The translations under genes were made by a program, and so were the position numbers. The notes below the pieces were generated by a model. That model was not told the DNA's origin. It made no database searches and saw nothing but the letters and a program-made list of their open reading frames with translations. DNA of 64,000 nucleotides from Bacteroidales bacterium (GTDB lineage Bacteria > Bacteroidota > Bacteroidia > Bacteroidales > UBA12077): assembly GCA_030637515.1 (NCBI GenBank), contig DAOWGM010000008.1:18149-82148 (forward strand). The letters run 5' to 3'. Positions 42,545 through 51,092 of the stretch are shown one piece after another; the first letter of the stretch is position 1, and each line of letters begins with the position of its first letter.

Positions 42545-42997
42545 ATGGCAAAGATTCGAGTAACCAAAGAATTTAATTTTGAAATAGCACACGCCTTATG
42601 GAACTATGACGGTCCTTGTGCAAATATTCACGGACACTCATACAGATTGTTTGTTACTGTTATTGGCGAACCTATTGCCGATAAAAATAATCCAAAAAAT
42701 GGAATGGTAATCGATTTTGGTGATTTAAAAAAGATTATAAATCAGGAAATTGTTGATCCTTTGGATCATGCAATTATTTTATGCCAGGAAGCTTCTGAAA
42801 GCTTAAATGTGTCTAATAATCAAATGTTTAAAAAACAAGTTATTGTACACTACCAGCCTACTTGTGAAAATATGGTAATTGACTTTGCCGAGAAATTATT
42901 AAAAAAGATTCCTGCCGAATTAAAACTTCACAGTATCAAACTTCACGAAACGGCAACATCCTTTGCTGAATGGTATGCTGAAGACAATAATCAATAG
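42545..42997 (+). CDS. queD: 6-carboxytetrahydropterin synthase / 6-pyruvoyl-tetrahydropterin synthase family (QueD)
   Basis: The protein has 150 residues. The zinc His residues are H16 (EIAHAL), H29 and H31 (IHGHSY), and the catalytic Cys is C25 (GPCANIHGH), all as in QueD. A C-terminal HETATSFAEW carries the Glu that binds the pterin. QueD makes 6-carboxy-tetrahydropterin for queuosine; a biopterin role is possible. The other queuosine genes are not in this window. Confidence 0.88.
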   Translation: MAKIRVTKEFNFEIAHALWNYDGPCANIHGHSYRLFVTVIGEPIADKNNPKNGMVIDFGDLKKIINQEIVDPLDHAIILCQEASESLNVSNNQMFKKQVIVHYQPTCENMVIDFAEKLLKKIPAELKLHSIKLHETATSFAEWYAEDNNQ

Positions 42998-42999
42998 TA

Positions 43000-43135
43000 C
43001 AATTATCAATAATCAGTGATCAATACTACAATGATCAATAAATAGAAATCAATTATCAATACAAATTACTCCGAGCAATACAATAACTTGTTGATTGTTC
43101 ATTGCTAATTGTTCATTGTTAATTGATTATTATTC
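43000..43135. repeat. AT-rich repeated tract of CAAT/GATCAAT and TTCATTG units
   Basis: About 130 bases upstream of polA hold repeated ATCAAT units (left) and their complements, TTCATTG/AATTG units (right). Together they form a long, imperfect inverted repeat typical of intergenic low-complexity DNA in Bacteroidota. No gene is supported in the 194-base gap from 42998 to 43191. Confidence 0.6.
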
Positions 43136-43191
43136 GTAATTTGGTGTTCTGATTTTTACATCCATTTTCATTAAAATAAAAACTTTACTTT

Positions 43192-45960
43192 ATGTCTAAA
43201 AATCTCTATTTGTTAGATGCTTATGCATTAATTTATCGATCATATTATGCCTTTATAAAAAATCCACGATATAATTCAAAAGGACAAAATACTTCTGCCA
43301 TTTATGGCTTTGTAAATACATTACTTGATTTAATCGCAAAAGAAAATCCTACACATATTGCGGTTGTGTTTGATCCGCCTTACCCAACTTTCAGGCACAC
43401 AATGTACAAAGAATACAAGGCGCATCGCGAAGCAACTCCTGAAGACATTAAAATGTCGATACCTATTATCAAAGAAATTATTGAAGGATTTAATATTCCT
43501 GTTATAGAAATTCCTAACTACGAAGCAGATGATACAATTGGGACTTTAGCTAAACTTGCTGAAAAAGAAGGTTTCACAACTTTCATGATGACTCCGGATA
43601 AAGATTATGGACAATTAGTTTCTGATAATATTTTCATGCTTAAGCCAACTCGAGGAGGAAATGAAGCAGAAATTATTGACAAGCAAAAGATTTGTGACAA
43701 ATACAATATAAAAGATCCTGTTCAGGTAATTGATATTTTAGGCTTAATGGGTGATGCTTCGGACAATATTCCTGGCGCTCCTGGTATTGGAGAGAAAACA
43801 GCCATGAAGCTTATTGCACAATATGATAGTATTGAGAATTTATATGATCATATTGAAGAGATTGTTGGAAAACAAAAAGAAAAATTAGCTGACAATAAAG
43901 AACAAGTTTTGCTTTCAAAAGTATTGGCAACCATAAAACTTGATGTTCCGGTTACCATAGAGCCAGAAAAGCTCATTCTTGAAAAGCCCGATGAAGAAAA
44001 ATTAACCAAGCTTTTCGAAGAGTTAGAATTTAAAACCATCGCATCAAGATTATTTCAAAAAGAAATAAGACCAACACCTGCAGCAAGCGTAATGCAAGGA
44101 TCATTATTTGGCGATACAGAAATTGAGCAAGCAGCTTCAGATTTAAAAAACATTGCCAATGCCGATCATGATTATAAATTGATTGATACTTCAGAAAAAA
44201 GACAAGCTCTTATCGAAACGCTTGGCGAACAAAAAGAGTTTTGTTTCGATACTGAAACAACAGGATTGGATCCTCATACTGCAGAAATTGTTGGTCTGGC
44301 AATTTCATATAAAAGCCACGAGGCTTTTTACATTCCGTTTCCTGCGGATAAAAACAAGGCAAAAGAATTATTTAATGAGTTTAAGCCTGTTCTTGAAAAT
44401 CAGGCTATCCGAAAAATAGGTCAGAATATTAAATATGATATTTCCATTTTAAAGCAATATAATGTTGGAGTAAAAGGAGAAATATTCGACACTATGATTG
44501 CGCATTACTTGATGCAACCTGACTTACGACACAACTTGAATTTCTTATCGGAGCAATATTTAGGATATAAACCTGTAAGCATTGAGGAATTGATTGGTAA
44601 AAAAGGCGTAAAGCAAGGTTCGATGCGAGATGTTCCAGTAGAAAAAATTACAGATTATGCCTGCGAAGATGCAGATCTTACATATCAATTAAAAGAAATT
44701 TTTGAGAAAGAGCTTGAAAAGAACTATTTAGACAATCTTTCATCGACAATGGAAATGCCATTAATTCCAGTTTTAGCCGACATGGAACAAACGGGTATTA
44801 AAGTTGATACTAAAGCTTTAAATGAATTTGCTAAGAAACTTAATGCAGAATTAATTAAAACTGAAGAAAAAATTATTGAACAAGCCGGTATTCACTTTAA
44901 TATTTCATCGCCAAAACAACTTGGTGAGATTCTTTTTGATCATATGAAGCTGGATCCTAAGGCGAAAAAAACCAAAACAAAACAATACTCAACCAGCGAA
45001 GATACTTTGCAGAAAATTTCAGATAAGCATCCAATAATAGCAGATGTGCTGGAATTCAGATCTTTAAAAAAGCTATTATCGACATACGTTGAAGCTCTAC
45101 CAAAATTGATTAACGAGCAAACAGGAAAAATTCATACAAGCTACCAACAAGCTGTTGCATCAACTGGTCGTTTGAGCTCTAAAAACCCGAATTTGCAAAA
45201 TATTCCGATTCGTGAAGAGCGAGGAAGAGAAATTCGTAAAGCTTTTATTCCTTCGGATGAAAATCATTTGCTTTTAGCTGCTGACTACTCTCAAATTGAG
45301 TTACGTGTAATGGCGCACATGAGCCAGGATGCGAATATGATTAAGGCATTTAACAATAATGTAGATATTCATACTTCGACTGCTGCAAATATTTTCCACG
45401 TGGAAAACATCAATGATGTTTCAAGTGATCAAAGAAGGATTGCGAAATCAGCCAATTTCGGCATCATTTACGGCATTTCAGCATTTGGTCTGTCACAGAA
45501 CCTTAAAATTTCAAGAACAGAAGCAAAACAGCTCATAGATGAGTATTTTAATGGCTTCCCGAACGTGAAGGAATATATGGATAAAAGTATTTCGAAAGCA
45601 CGTGAAAAAGGATATGTTGAAACGATGTTAGGTCGCAAAAACATTTTAAAGGATATTAACTCCAGAAATGGCATTGTTCGGAGCAACGCAGAAAGATACG
45701 CCATTAATGCACCTATTCAAGGATCGGCGGCAGATATTATTAAATTGGCTATGATCGATATTTTTGATGAAATGCAAAAGAAGAACTACAAATCAAAAAT
45801 GATTTTGCAAGTACATGATGAATTGATTTTTGATGTTTACAAACCGGAACTTGAAGAAATTAAAAATCTGGTAAGAACAAAAATGGAAGGTGCAGTTAAA
45901 TTAAGCATTCCCCTAACGGTTGATATTGGAACAGGCGAAAATTGGCTTGAAGCGCATTAG
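43192..45960 (+). CDS. polA: DNA polymerase I
   Basis: The protein has 922 residues in the full three-domain order. The 5'-3' exonuclease (about 1-290) contains YEADDTIGTLAK and GDASDNIPGAPGIG. The 3'-5' proofreading domain (about 320-500) has an intact first motif FDTETTGLDP. The family A polymerase (about 545-922) contains TGRLSSKNPNLQNIP, ADYSQIELRVMAH and the catalytic LQVHDELIFD. PolA fills gaps in lagging-strand synthesis and excision repair. Unlike some bacterial PolA proteins, all exonuclease residues seem kept. Upstream lies the AT-rich repeat tract. Confidence 0.97.
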   Translation: MSKNLYLLDAYALIYRSYYAFIKNPRYNSKGQNTSAIYGFVNTLLDLIAKENPTHIAVVFDPPYPTFRHTMYKEYKAHREATPEDIKMSIPIIKEIIEGFNIPVIEIPNYEADDTIGTLAKLAEKEGFTTFMMTPDKDYGQLVSDNIFMLKPTRGGNEAEIIDKQKICDKYNIKDPVQVIDILGLMGDASDNIPGAPGIGEKTAMKLIAQYDSIENLYDHIEEIVGKQKEKLADNKEQVLLSKVLATIKLDVPVTIEPEKLILEKPDEEKLTKLFEELEFKTIASRLFQKEIRPTPAASVMQGSLFGDTEIEQAASDLKNIANADHDYKLIDTSEKRQALIETLGEQKEFCFDTETTGLDPHTAEIVGLAISYKSHEAFYIPFPADKNKAKELFNEFKPVLENQAIRKIGQNIKYDISILKQYNVGVKGEIFDTMIAHYLMQPDLRHNLNFLSEQYLGYKPVSIEELIGKKGVKQGSMRDVPVEKITDYACEDADLTYQLKEIFEKELEKNYLDNLSSTMEMPLIPVLADMEQTGIKVDTKALNEFAKKLNAELIKTEEKIIEQAGIHFNISSPKQLGEILFDHMKLDPKAKKTKTKQYSTSEDTLQKISDKHPIIADVLEFRSLKKLLSTYVEALPKLINEQTGKIHTSYQQAVASTGRLSSKNPNLQNIPIREERGREIRKAFIPSDENHLLLAADYSQIELRVMAHMSQDANMIKAFNNNVDIHTSTAANIFHVENINDVSSDQRRIAKSANFGIIYGISAFGLSQNLKISRTEAKQLIDEYFNGFPNVKEYMDKSISKAREKGYVETMLGRKNILKDINSRNGIVRSNAERYAINAPIQGSAADIIKLAMIDIFDEMQKKNYKSKMILQVHDELIFDVYKPELEEIKNLVRTKMEGAVKLSIPLTVDIGTGENWLEAH

Positions 45961-45964
45961 TAGT

Positions 45965-46435
45965 ATCAAGCTTGCCTGCCGAAGGAAGGATAAAAGAATT
46001 CATAATTCACAAAAATTCATTAAATGTTGTCATGCTGAGCTTGTCGAAGTATGAACACCTTTTTCAATACTTCCTCTTGTCTACACTTCGACAGGCTCAG
46101 TGTGACAAAAAAAGGACCACTTAAAAAAGCAGCCCTTAATTTTAATATTATACTTAAAAAGCTCTGATTACACGCTGATAAGTTCTACCGTTCTTAGAGT
46201 CTACCAACTGCTCCCCTTGAACTGGCGCAAGCGTCCTCGCTTGTGACATTAAGTAATGTATTTTATTAGCACAAGCGAGACGCCTGCGATATAGGGGGTT
46301 ACGTTTTTTGTCATGCTGAGCTTGTCGAAGTATAAACAACTTTTTCAACACTAACTTAATCAATCCCGCTTGCGCTATTGGAGCTTCGTGAAAGTTTCTA
46401 ATCCCCCTTTGTCCCCCTTTTTTAAAAGGGGGAAA
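45965..46435. repeat. Composite intergenic repeat block (copy A)
   Basis: This gap after polA holds a run of small palindromic repeats: CCTGCCGAAGGAAGGAT (about 45974), an inverted pair of the GAGCTTGTCGAAG repeat (46028-46051 and 46083-46107), a gene scar (46154-46213), an inverted repeat with core GCGCAAGCGTC (46225-46288), a third GAGCTTGTCGAAG copy (46309-46332), and a C-run/G-run palindrome (46401-46433). Most units recur in the same order and orientation at 47507-47860, on the other side of the DUF1566 gene. Confidence 0.75.
46154..46213 (-). pseudogene. C-terminal scar of a second DUF1566-type gene
   Basis: The last 20 codons read GEQLVDSKNGRTYQRVIRAF and stop. They align with the end of the intact gene at 46490, GEQHNAYKYNTISVRAIRAF. 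Immediately upstream the frame runs into the GCGCAAGCGTC inverted repeat, so the gene has been cut by repeat insertion or deletion. The longer open frame to 46363 is just translated repeat. Confidence 0.65.
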
Positions 46436-46440
46436 GAAAA

Positions 46441-46464
46441 AAGGCTGCCTTTAATAGACAGCCC
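46441..46464 (-). terminator. Terminator of the DUF1566 lipoprotein gene
   Basis: GGCTG and CAGCC arms (plus one extra pair) enclose an 11-base loop, followed on the minus strand by a run of six T. It lies 26 bases after the stop at 46490. Confidence 0.6.
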
Positions 46465-46489
46465 TGAATTTATTTCTTAGATTTTATTT

Positions 46490-47389
46490 TTAAAAAGCTC
46501 TAATAGCACGAACACTTATAGTATTGTATTTGTATGCATTATGTTGTTCACCTGTTTCAAAGTCTTGTAACCACGCAGCTTCAGACTCAGTTTCAGAAGA
46601 ACTCCAATAATAGTCATCACTTAAAGGACTGCCACTAACTTCCTCAAATGCGGCGTTAATAATTGCTTTCTTCTCATACAATAAATTTAATTCGTCTTTA
46701 CTCGGTAAAAACCAATCAGAATAGGAAAAATATTCGCAATCAGCACATTCAGCAGCTGCATTATCATATCCACCACATTCTTCTACAATGTCAATTGTAT
46801 TTTGCGCTCCGGTACCTGTGGCTGTTCCATCAGCTCCGGTCATGCTTTCACATCCCCATTCTGCACTTGTGCTTTGGTCTGAATATGCACAAACTAAACC
46901 ATGTCTTTTAGTCTCATCAATATAAAAAATTATGCCTCCTTCATGGTATTCTCCAATTTCAAGCTTATGCTCTGCTGTTGCTTCTACGGTAATAGGTGCC
47001 ACAGTAATTGTTTTTGTGCCAACTGCTGCCAAATACTGAACTCCTTCTCTTTCTCCGAGTGTCCATTTTACACTCGCTATACCTCTTTCATTAGTGGTAG
47101 CTGTTGTTGAAGAAACCGAACCTTCAGTTAATGTAAAATATAAAACTTCTCCTTCAATTATATTTCCATCAACATCTTTTACTAAGATCTCTATTTCTTT
47201 ATCTAAAGTTTCACCTGCAAAACCACTTTGGTCTTCACCGCCAACAACCTCAAGAATCGTTTTGAGTGTTGACAGATCAATCTCTGCCTCTGGTATTGGA
47301 TCTTCGTCTTTATCGCAAGAAATAAAAGTTATTGCTGCAGTTAATAGTAATAATACTGCTGTTGTAAGAATACCTAATCTTTTGTTCAT
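46490..47389 (-). CDS. Lipoprotein with Big-1-like Ig domain and C-terminal DUF1566 domain
   Basis: The protein has 299 residues from the ATG at 47389, or 301 from 47395. A lipoprotein signal ends LLLLTAAITFISC, and the next residues are DKDEDP, the acidic pattern often seen in exported Bacteroidota lipoproteins. Residues about 35-135 resemble a bacterial Ig-like (Big-1/invasin) repeat: GETLDKEIEILVKDVDGNII then TTATTNERGIASVKWTLGE. The rest is a DUF1566/Lcl-type domain, with GGIIFYIDE, SDWFLPSKDELNLLY and YYWSSSETE ending VRAIRAF. This is likely a surface adhesion or recognition protein. It is flanked by repeat blocks, and the scar of a related gene lies downstream. Confidence 0.82.
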   Translation of the reverse strand: MNKRLGILTTAVLLLLTAAITFISCDKDEDPIPEAEIDLSTLKTILEVVGGEDQSGFAGETLDKEIEILVKDVDGNIIEGEVLYFTLTEGSVSSTTATTNERGIASVKWTLGEREGVQYLAAVGTKTITVAPITVEATAEHKLEIGEYHEGGIIFYIDETKRHGLVCAYSDQSTSAEWGCESMTGADGTATGTGAQNTIDIVEECGGYDNAAAECADCEYFSYSDWFLPSKDELNLLYEKKAIINAAFEEVSGSPLSDDYYWSSSETESEAAWLQDFETGEQHNAYKYNTISVRAIRAF

Positions 47390-47445
47390 AATCATTTTTT
47401 GTTATTCAAGTTTATAATTTAGTTATCAATGTAATTTAAAGATAG

Positions 47446-47476
47446 CAAAAGTAATTGATTTTTGATCATCTACAAA
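47446..47476 (-). promoter_or_regulatory. Promoter of the DUF1566 lipoprotein gene
   Basis: On the minus strand TTTG (47476-47473) and TACTTTTG (47453-47446) are separated by 19 bases, the ideal spacing for a Bacteroidota promoter. The start codon is 56 bases downstream of the -7 box. Confidence 0.65.
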
Positions 47477-47506
47477 CAAGAAGTTTAAAGATAAAAATAC
47501 AAAGTA

Positions 47507-47860
47507 AAAAGCTTGCCTGCCGAAGGAAGGATACAAGTATTGAGTATCAAGAATAGAGAATTCAGAATTCAGAAAAATTCGTTAAAAGTTGTCATGCTGA
47601 GCTTGTCGAAGTATGAACAACTTTTTCAATACTTTCCCTTGTCTACACTTGAAGGCTCTGTGTGACAAAAAAAAGGACCACTCAGTCCTTGAACTGGCGC
47701 AAGCGTCCTCGCTTGTGACATTTAGTAATGTATTTTATTAGCACAAGCGAAGACGCTTGCGCTATTTAGTTTAATCAATCCCTCTTTATCTCCCTTTTCA
47801 AAGGGAGAAACAATGGTTCCAAATAAAAAGAGCTAAAACTTACCTGCCAAAGGAAGGGCA
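47507..47860. repeat. Composite intergenic repeat block (copy B)
   Basis: The same series as copy A, in the same order: CCTGCCGAAGGAAGGAT (about 47516), the GAGCTTGTCGAAG repeat (47590-47613) with a degenerate inverted partner (47645-47667), AAAGGACCACT, the inverted repeat GCGCAAGCGTC with 21-bp arms (47697-47717 and 47742-47762), and a C/G-run palindrome (about 47780-47812). A third CCTGCCAAAGGAAGG unit lies at 47842. No gene is seen in this 500-base gap. Confidence 0.75.
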
Positions 47861-47879
47861 AATAGCCAATAGCTCTTTT
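47826..47879 (-). terminator. Possible terminator of the S41 gene with a repeat in its loop
   Basis: AAAAGAGCT and AGCTCTTTT arms are separated by 36 bases that include a CCTGCCAAAGGAAGG repeat unit. On the minus strand the second arm runs into T-rich DNA. The long loop weakens it, but it is the only candidate after the S41 stop at 47902. Confidence 0.45.
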
Positions 47880-47901
47880 AAGAAAAATAATTTTGTATTA
47901 A

Positions 47902-49674
47902 CTAATTCTCCATAAATTCATAAAAGTACGTTTCAACATCTTCTTCTTGATACTGAGCTTCATGTTTTTCCAACATACTGATTTTCATTCCTAATTGCTC
48001 TTTATTTTCAAAATCAGAAGATAAAATTGATTTGTATCTTTCCTGATCATTCAAAATCTCAATTGCTTTATGTAGCTGAATATCATCTCTTAAATTCGTT
48101 TTTATCTGTCCGTCTTCATAATAATATCGACCTACAATTTCGTCGCGAAGGAACTGAACTATTTCAGCTTTAAAAGTTGTAAGATCTTTCTCTTTGTCAT
48201 TCGAGAGTTTTTCTTTCAGCTTTTCAAACTCGTCTTTAGATTGATCGTAATATTTCTCGCGCTTTACAATTTTCTCTAATTTCTTTAATTCTTTTTCGCT
48301 CTGTGTTTCATAGGTAAAGCTATCTTCAAGAGCAAACTGAATAAAGCTATTGTATACATCCTCAGCAATATCAAACTCATCAACAGACGGAATAGTTGGG
48401 TTTTCAACTGCGAATTTCGTTGCGAAATCAAAAATTACATTTTGTGTAATAAGATTTACAGTCAAAGGGCTAACATCTTCCAGTTCTGCATCTACATCAG
48501 GAATTATTCCCCCACCACCATATACTGTTCTGCCGTTTTTTGTTTTGTATTCTTGAATTAAGGAGTCGGGAATATGACCAACACTACCATCTTCATTGCG
48601 ATTTGAATAATCTAAAGCCTGAACACACCTTCCGCTTGGAACATAATACTTTGCCGTTGTGATTTTCAACTGTGCATTGTAGCTCAACGGAATTGTTGTC
48701 TGAACCAATCCTTTTCCAAATGTTCGTTTTCCAAGAACAACAGCTCGATCCAAATCTTGAAGTGCTCCTGCTACAATTTCTGAAGCCGATGCAGATCCGC
48801 TGCTTACCAATACAACAATTGGCAATTCAGTATCATATGCAGCATCAGTAGTTTTTAGTGTTCTGTTCCACTTTTCTATTTTACCTTTTGTGCTTACAAT
48901 ATCTTCACCTTTTTCAACAAATAAATTACAAATCTTTGGTGCCTCAATTAGCAAACCTCCTGGGTTTCCTCTTAAATCAAGCACAAGCGAACTTATCATG
49001 TATTTTGATTTTAACTCTCGCAAAGCATCTTTTACTTCACGTGAAACATCTGGTGTAAATTTTGAAACACGAATATACCCAACTCCCTCGCTCACAAGCC
49101 CATAATACGGAACACTTTTAATCTTGATTTCTTCCCTTATTAGTTCCTTTTCAATTCTTTCATTTGAATATGGTCTTTCAATTAAAAGTTTTAGTTTGGT
49201 TTGTGGAATCCCTTTTAATCTTTCGCTAACCTCGTCAAGTTTAAAATCTTTTGTTGGCTTTCCGTCAATTTCTATAATTCTGTCGCCTGCTTTTAAGCCT
49301 GCTTTATCGGCAGGAAATCCACGATATGGTTGTGCTACAATTGGATATTCTCCATTATTTCTGATTAAAGCACCAATTCCACCATACTGCCCGGTTGTCA
49401 TAAAAGTAAAATCATCCATATCCTTTTCAGGAATATAAACTGTATAAGGATCAAGCTTATCGAGCATTGAATTTATACTATTTTCAACCATTTCTTCAGG
49501 ATCAGTTTCGTCTACATAATATGTGTGTACATCGCGAAAAAGAGAATAATAGATATCAAGACTTTTTGCAATTTTAAAGTCATCGCCTTTCTTAAAACCC
49601 TGAAATAGTATAATACCTACTGCTATTACAAGAATAGGTATTAATGTCCTTTTTATATTTTTTGATCTTTTCAT
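47902..49674 (-). CDS. S41 family C-terminal processing peptidase (CtpA/Prc-like)
   Basis: The protein has 590 residues with an N-terminal membrane anchor (about 10-26). A PDZ domain follows (about 85-175, GGIGALIRNNGEYPIVAQ then GLKAGDRIIEIDGKP). The S41 catalytic core has the nucleophile Ser in VSSGSASASEIVAGAL (about 297) and the Lys in GKRTFGKGLVQ (about 322), an intact Ser/Lys dyad. A long charged C-terminal helical extension follows. It trims periplasmic proteins from their C-termini. It follows rnpA by 129 bases on the same strand, an arrangement common in the phylum. Confidence 0.93.
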   Translation of the reverse strand: MKRSKNIKRTLIPILVIAVGIILFQGFKKGDDFKIAKSLDIYYSLFRDVHTYYVDETDPEEMVENSINSMLDKLDPYTVYIPEKDMDDFTFMTTGQYGGIGALIRNNGEYPIVAQPYRGFPADKAGLKAGDRIIEIDGKPTKDFKLDEVSERLKGIPQTKLKLLIERPYSNERIEKELIREEIKIKSVPYYGLVSEGVGYIRVSKFTPDVSREVKDALRELKSKYMISSLVLDLRGNPGGLLIEAPKICNLFVEKGEDIVSTKGKIEKWNRTLKTTDAAYDTELPIVVLVSSGSASASEIVAGALQDLDRAVVLGKRTFGKGLVQTTIPLSYNAQLKITTAKYYVPSGRCVQALDYSNRNEDGSVGHIPDSLIQEYKTKNGRTVYGGGGIIPDVDAELEDVSPLTVNLITQNVIFDFATKFAVENPTIPSVDEFDIAEDVYNSFIQFALEDSFTYETQSEKELKKLEKIVKREKYYDQSKDEFEKLKEKLSNDKEKDLTTFKAEIVQFLRDEIVGRYYYEDGQIKTNLRDDIQLHKAIEILNDQERYKSILSSDFENKEQLGMKISMLEKHEAQYQEEDVETYFYEFMEN

Positions 49675-49803
49675 AATTCTAATTTTAGTATTCCACTACA
49701 AAATTCCTACCAACAAACAAATCTACTCAATATTTTATATTGATTATTACAAACTGCCTGATCCTTAACTTTTTTTAACTTATTGTTTGATTCAACAAAG
49801 AAC

Positions 49804-50205
49804 TTATTTATCAGATTCTATTCGTTTTACAAACTTATCAAGTAGTAATATCATTTCTTTTTCAATATCCTGATAAGGGATATCATCCTTGGCAATATAT
49901 ATAACAATAAAATATACTTTTTGATTAGTCTTCTGAAGAGATTCATACAATAAAGACTTATTTTTCCTGAACGATTCTCTTAGTTTTCTTTTAATGTAGT
50001 TACGATCTACTGCTCTTTTAAAGTTTCTTTTTGAGACACTTACAGCTATTTTTGAATTTATGTCAGAATCATTAAGATCTCCAGTTTTATAAATTAACTT
50101 AAAAGGGAAATGATTAATCATAGTACCATCAGTAAACAGGCTTTCTATTAATTTTCGGCTTTTTAAACGCTCCTCTTTTTTAAAGGTATTTTTCTCTGAT
50201 AGCAT
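49804..50205 (-). CDS. rnpA: Ribonuclease P protein component
   Basis: The protein has 133 residues from the ATG at 50205; a TTG two codons earlier is also in frame. The family signature is a basic region AVSVSKRNFKRAVDRNYIKR then KLRESFR (about 57-83), with an N-terminal KKEERLKSRKLIESLF. It binds the RNase P RNA and aids tRNA 5' maturation. rpmH, the normal neighbour of rnpA in many bacteria, is not adjacent. hemD lies upstream beyond a terminator. Confidence 0.93.
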   Translation of the reverse strand: MLSEKNTFKKEERLKSRKLIESLFTDGTMINHFPFKLIYKTGDLNDSDINSKIAVSVSKRNFKRAVDRNYIKRKLRESFRKNKSLLYESLQKTNQKVYFIVIYIAKDDIPYQDIEKEMILLLDKFVKRIESDK

Positions 50206-50247
50206 ATTCAAAAATAATCTATTTTACCAACTTCATTTATAAAAAAA

Positions 50248-50270
50248 TGGGGAAAGCAATGCTTTCCCCA
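50248..50270 (-). terminator. Intrinsic terminator between hemD and rnpA
   Basis: TGGGGAAAGC and GCTTTCCCCA form a 10-bp stem with a three-base loop. On the minus strand it is followed by T7, 22 bases after the hemD stop, so rnpA probably has a separate promoter. Confidence 0.85.
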
Positions 50271-50292
50271 TCATTTTAATTGCTTTGCTATA

Positions 50293-51045
50293 TTATTTTT
50301 TTTCTTTTGCTTTTTCCTTAACAAACTGATCAATTGCCATTGTCATTGATGGAGCTTCTTTTGTTGGTGCTTTCACATTAACTTTTAATCCAGCATCTTT
50401 AACAGCCTTTGCTGTTTTAGGACCAAAAACGGCTATCTGTGTGTTGTTTTGCTTAAACTCAGGAAAATTTTCTAATAAAGATTTTATTCCTGACGGACTA
50501 TAGAAAACAAGCATATCGTAATTAACGTTAGATAAATCAGACAAATCTGCACTAACTGTTCTGTACATAATTGCTTTTGAATACTTTATCTTTGCTTGCT
50601 CAAGCTTTTTAGGAATTTCTTCTTTATGCGTATCAGAAAGCGGAACAAGGAATTTTTCTTCCTTATGTTTCTTTATTGTTTCCATTAAATCTGCAAAGGT
50701 TCCTTTAGCATAAAAGATTTTTCGCTTTCTGTAAACAATGTATTTCTGTAAATAATGTGCTGTAGCTTCAGAAATACAAAAATATTTCATTGTATCAGGA
50801 ATTGTTAATCTTAACTCCTCTGCAATTCTAAAATAATTATCGACAGCAGTTCTACTTGTAAAAACCACGCCAGTGCGAGCAAGAATATCAATTCTATTTT
50901 GTCTGAAATCTTTAACAGGAACACCTTCAACCTGAATAAATGGTCTGAAATCAATTTTCAGATTATTCTTCTCTGCCAACTCCGAGTATGGAGATTTATC
51001 GTTCACTGGTTCTGGTTGCGAAACTAATATCTTCTTAATTTTCAT
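50293..51045 (-). CDS. hemD: Uroporphyrinogen-III synthase family protein
   Basis: The protein has 250 residues. HemD-like features are GVVFTSRTAVDNYF (about 75-88), FCISEATAHYLQK, MLVFYSPSGIKSLLENFPEF (about 180-199) and IAVFGPKTAKAVKDAGLKV. HemD cyclises hydroxymethylbilane to uroporphyrinogen III for haem and corrinoids. HemD proteins are weakly conserved, but the double-domain pattern is clear. It lies 47 bases after the DUF4271 gene, the usual pair in this phylum. Confidence 0.88.
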   Translation of the reverse strand: MKIKKILVSQPEPVNDKSPYSELAEKNNLKIDFRPFIQVEGVPVKDFRQNRIDILARTGVVFTSRTAVDNYFRIAEELRLTIPDTMKYFCISEATAHYLQKYIVYRKRKIFYAKGTFADLMETIKKHKEEKFLVPLSDTHKEEIPKKLEQAKIKYSKAIMYRTVSADLSDLSNVNYDMLVFYSPSGIKSLLENFPEFKQNNTQIAVFGPKTAKAVKDAGLKVNVKAPTKEAPSMTMAIDQFVKEKAKEKK

Positions 51046-51092
51046 GTATTCTTATTTGAATTTATCTTTCACAAATGTTTTAAAAACCCCTA

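Noticed and set aside
45392..45407. TTTTCCACGTGGAAAA palindrome within polA
   Set aside because: Symmetric but it lacks the GTT/AAC flanks of the parS type; coding sequence explains it equally well.
46154..46363. Open frame of 69 codons on the minus strand
   Set aside because: The N-terminal two-thirds is translated palindromic repeat (start near GAGCTTGTCGAAG). Only the last 20 codons are gene-derived, a scar, so it is not a functional gene.
49033..49048. TACTTCACGTGAAACA, similar to the B. subtilis parS
   Set aside because: It differs at two positions on one side, is within S41 coding sequence and is not of the GTTCCACGTGGAAC type found twice near mnmG; most likely chance.
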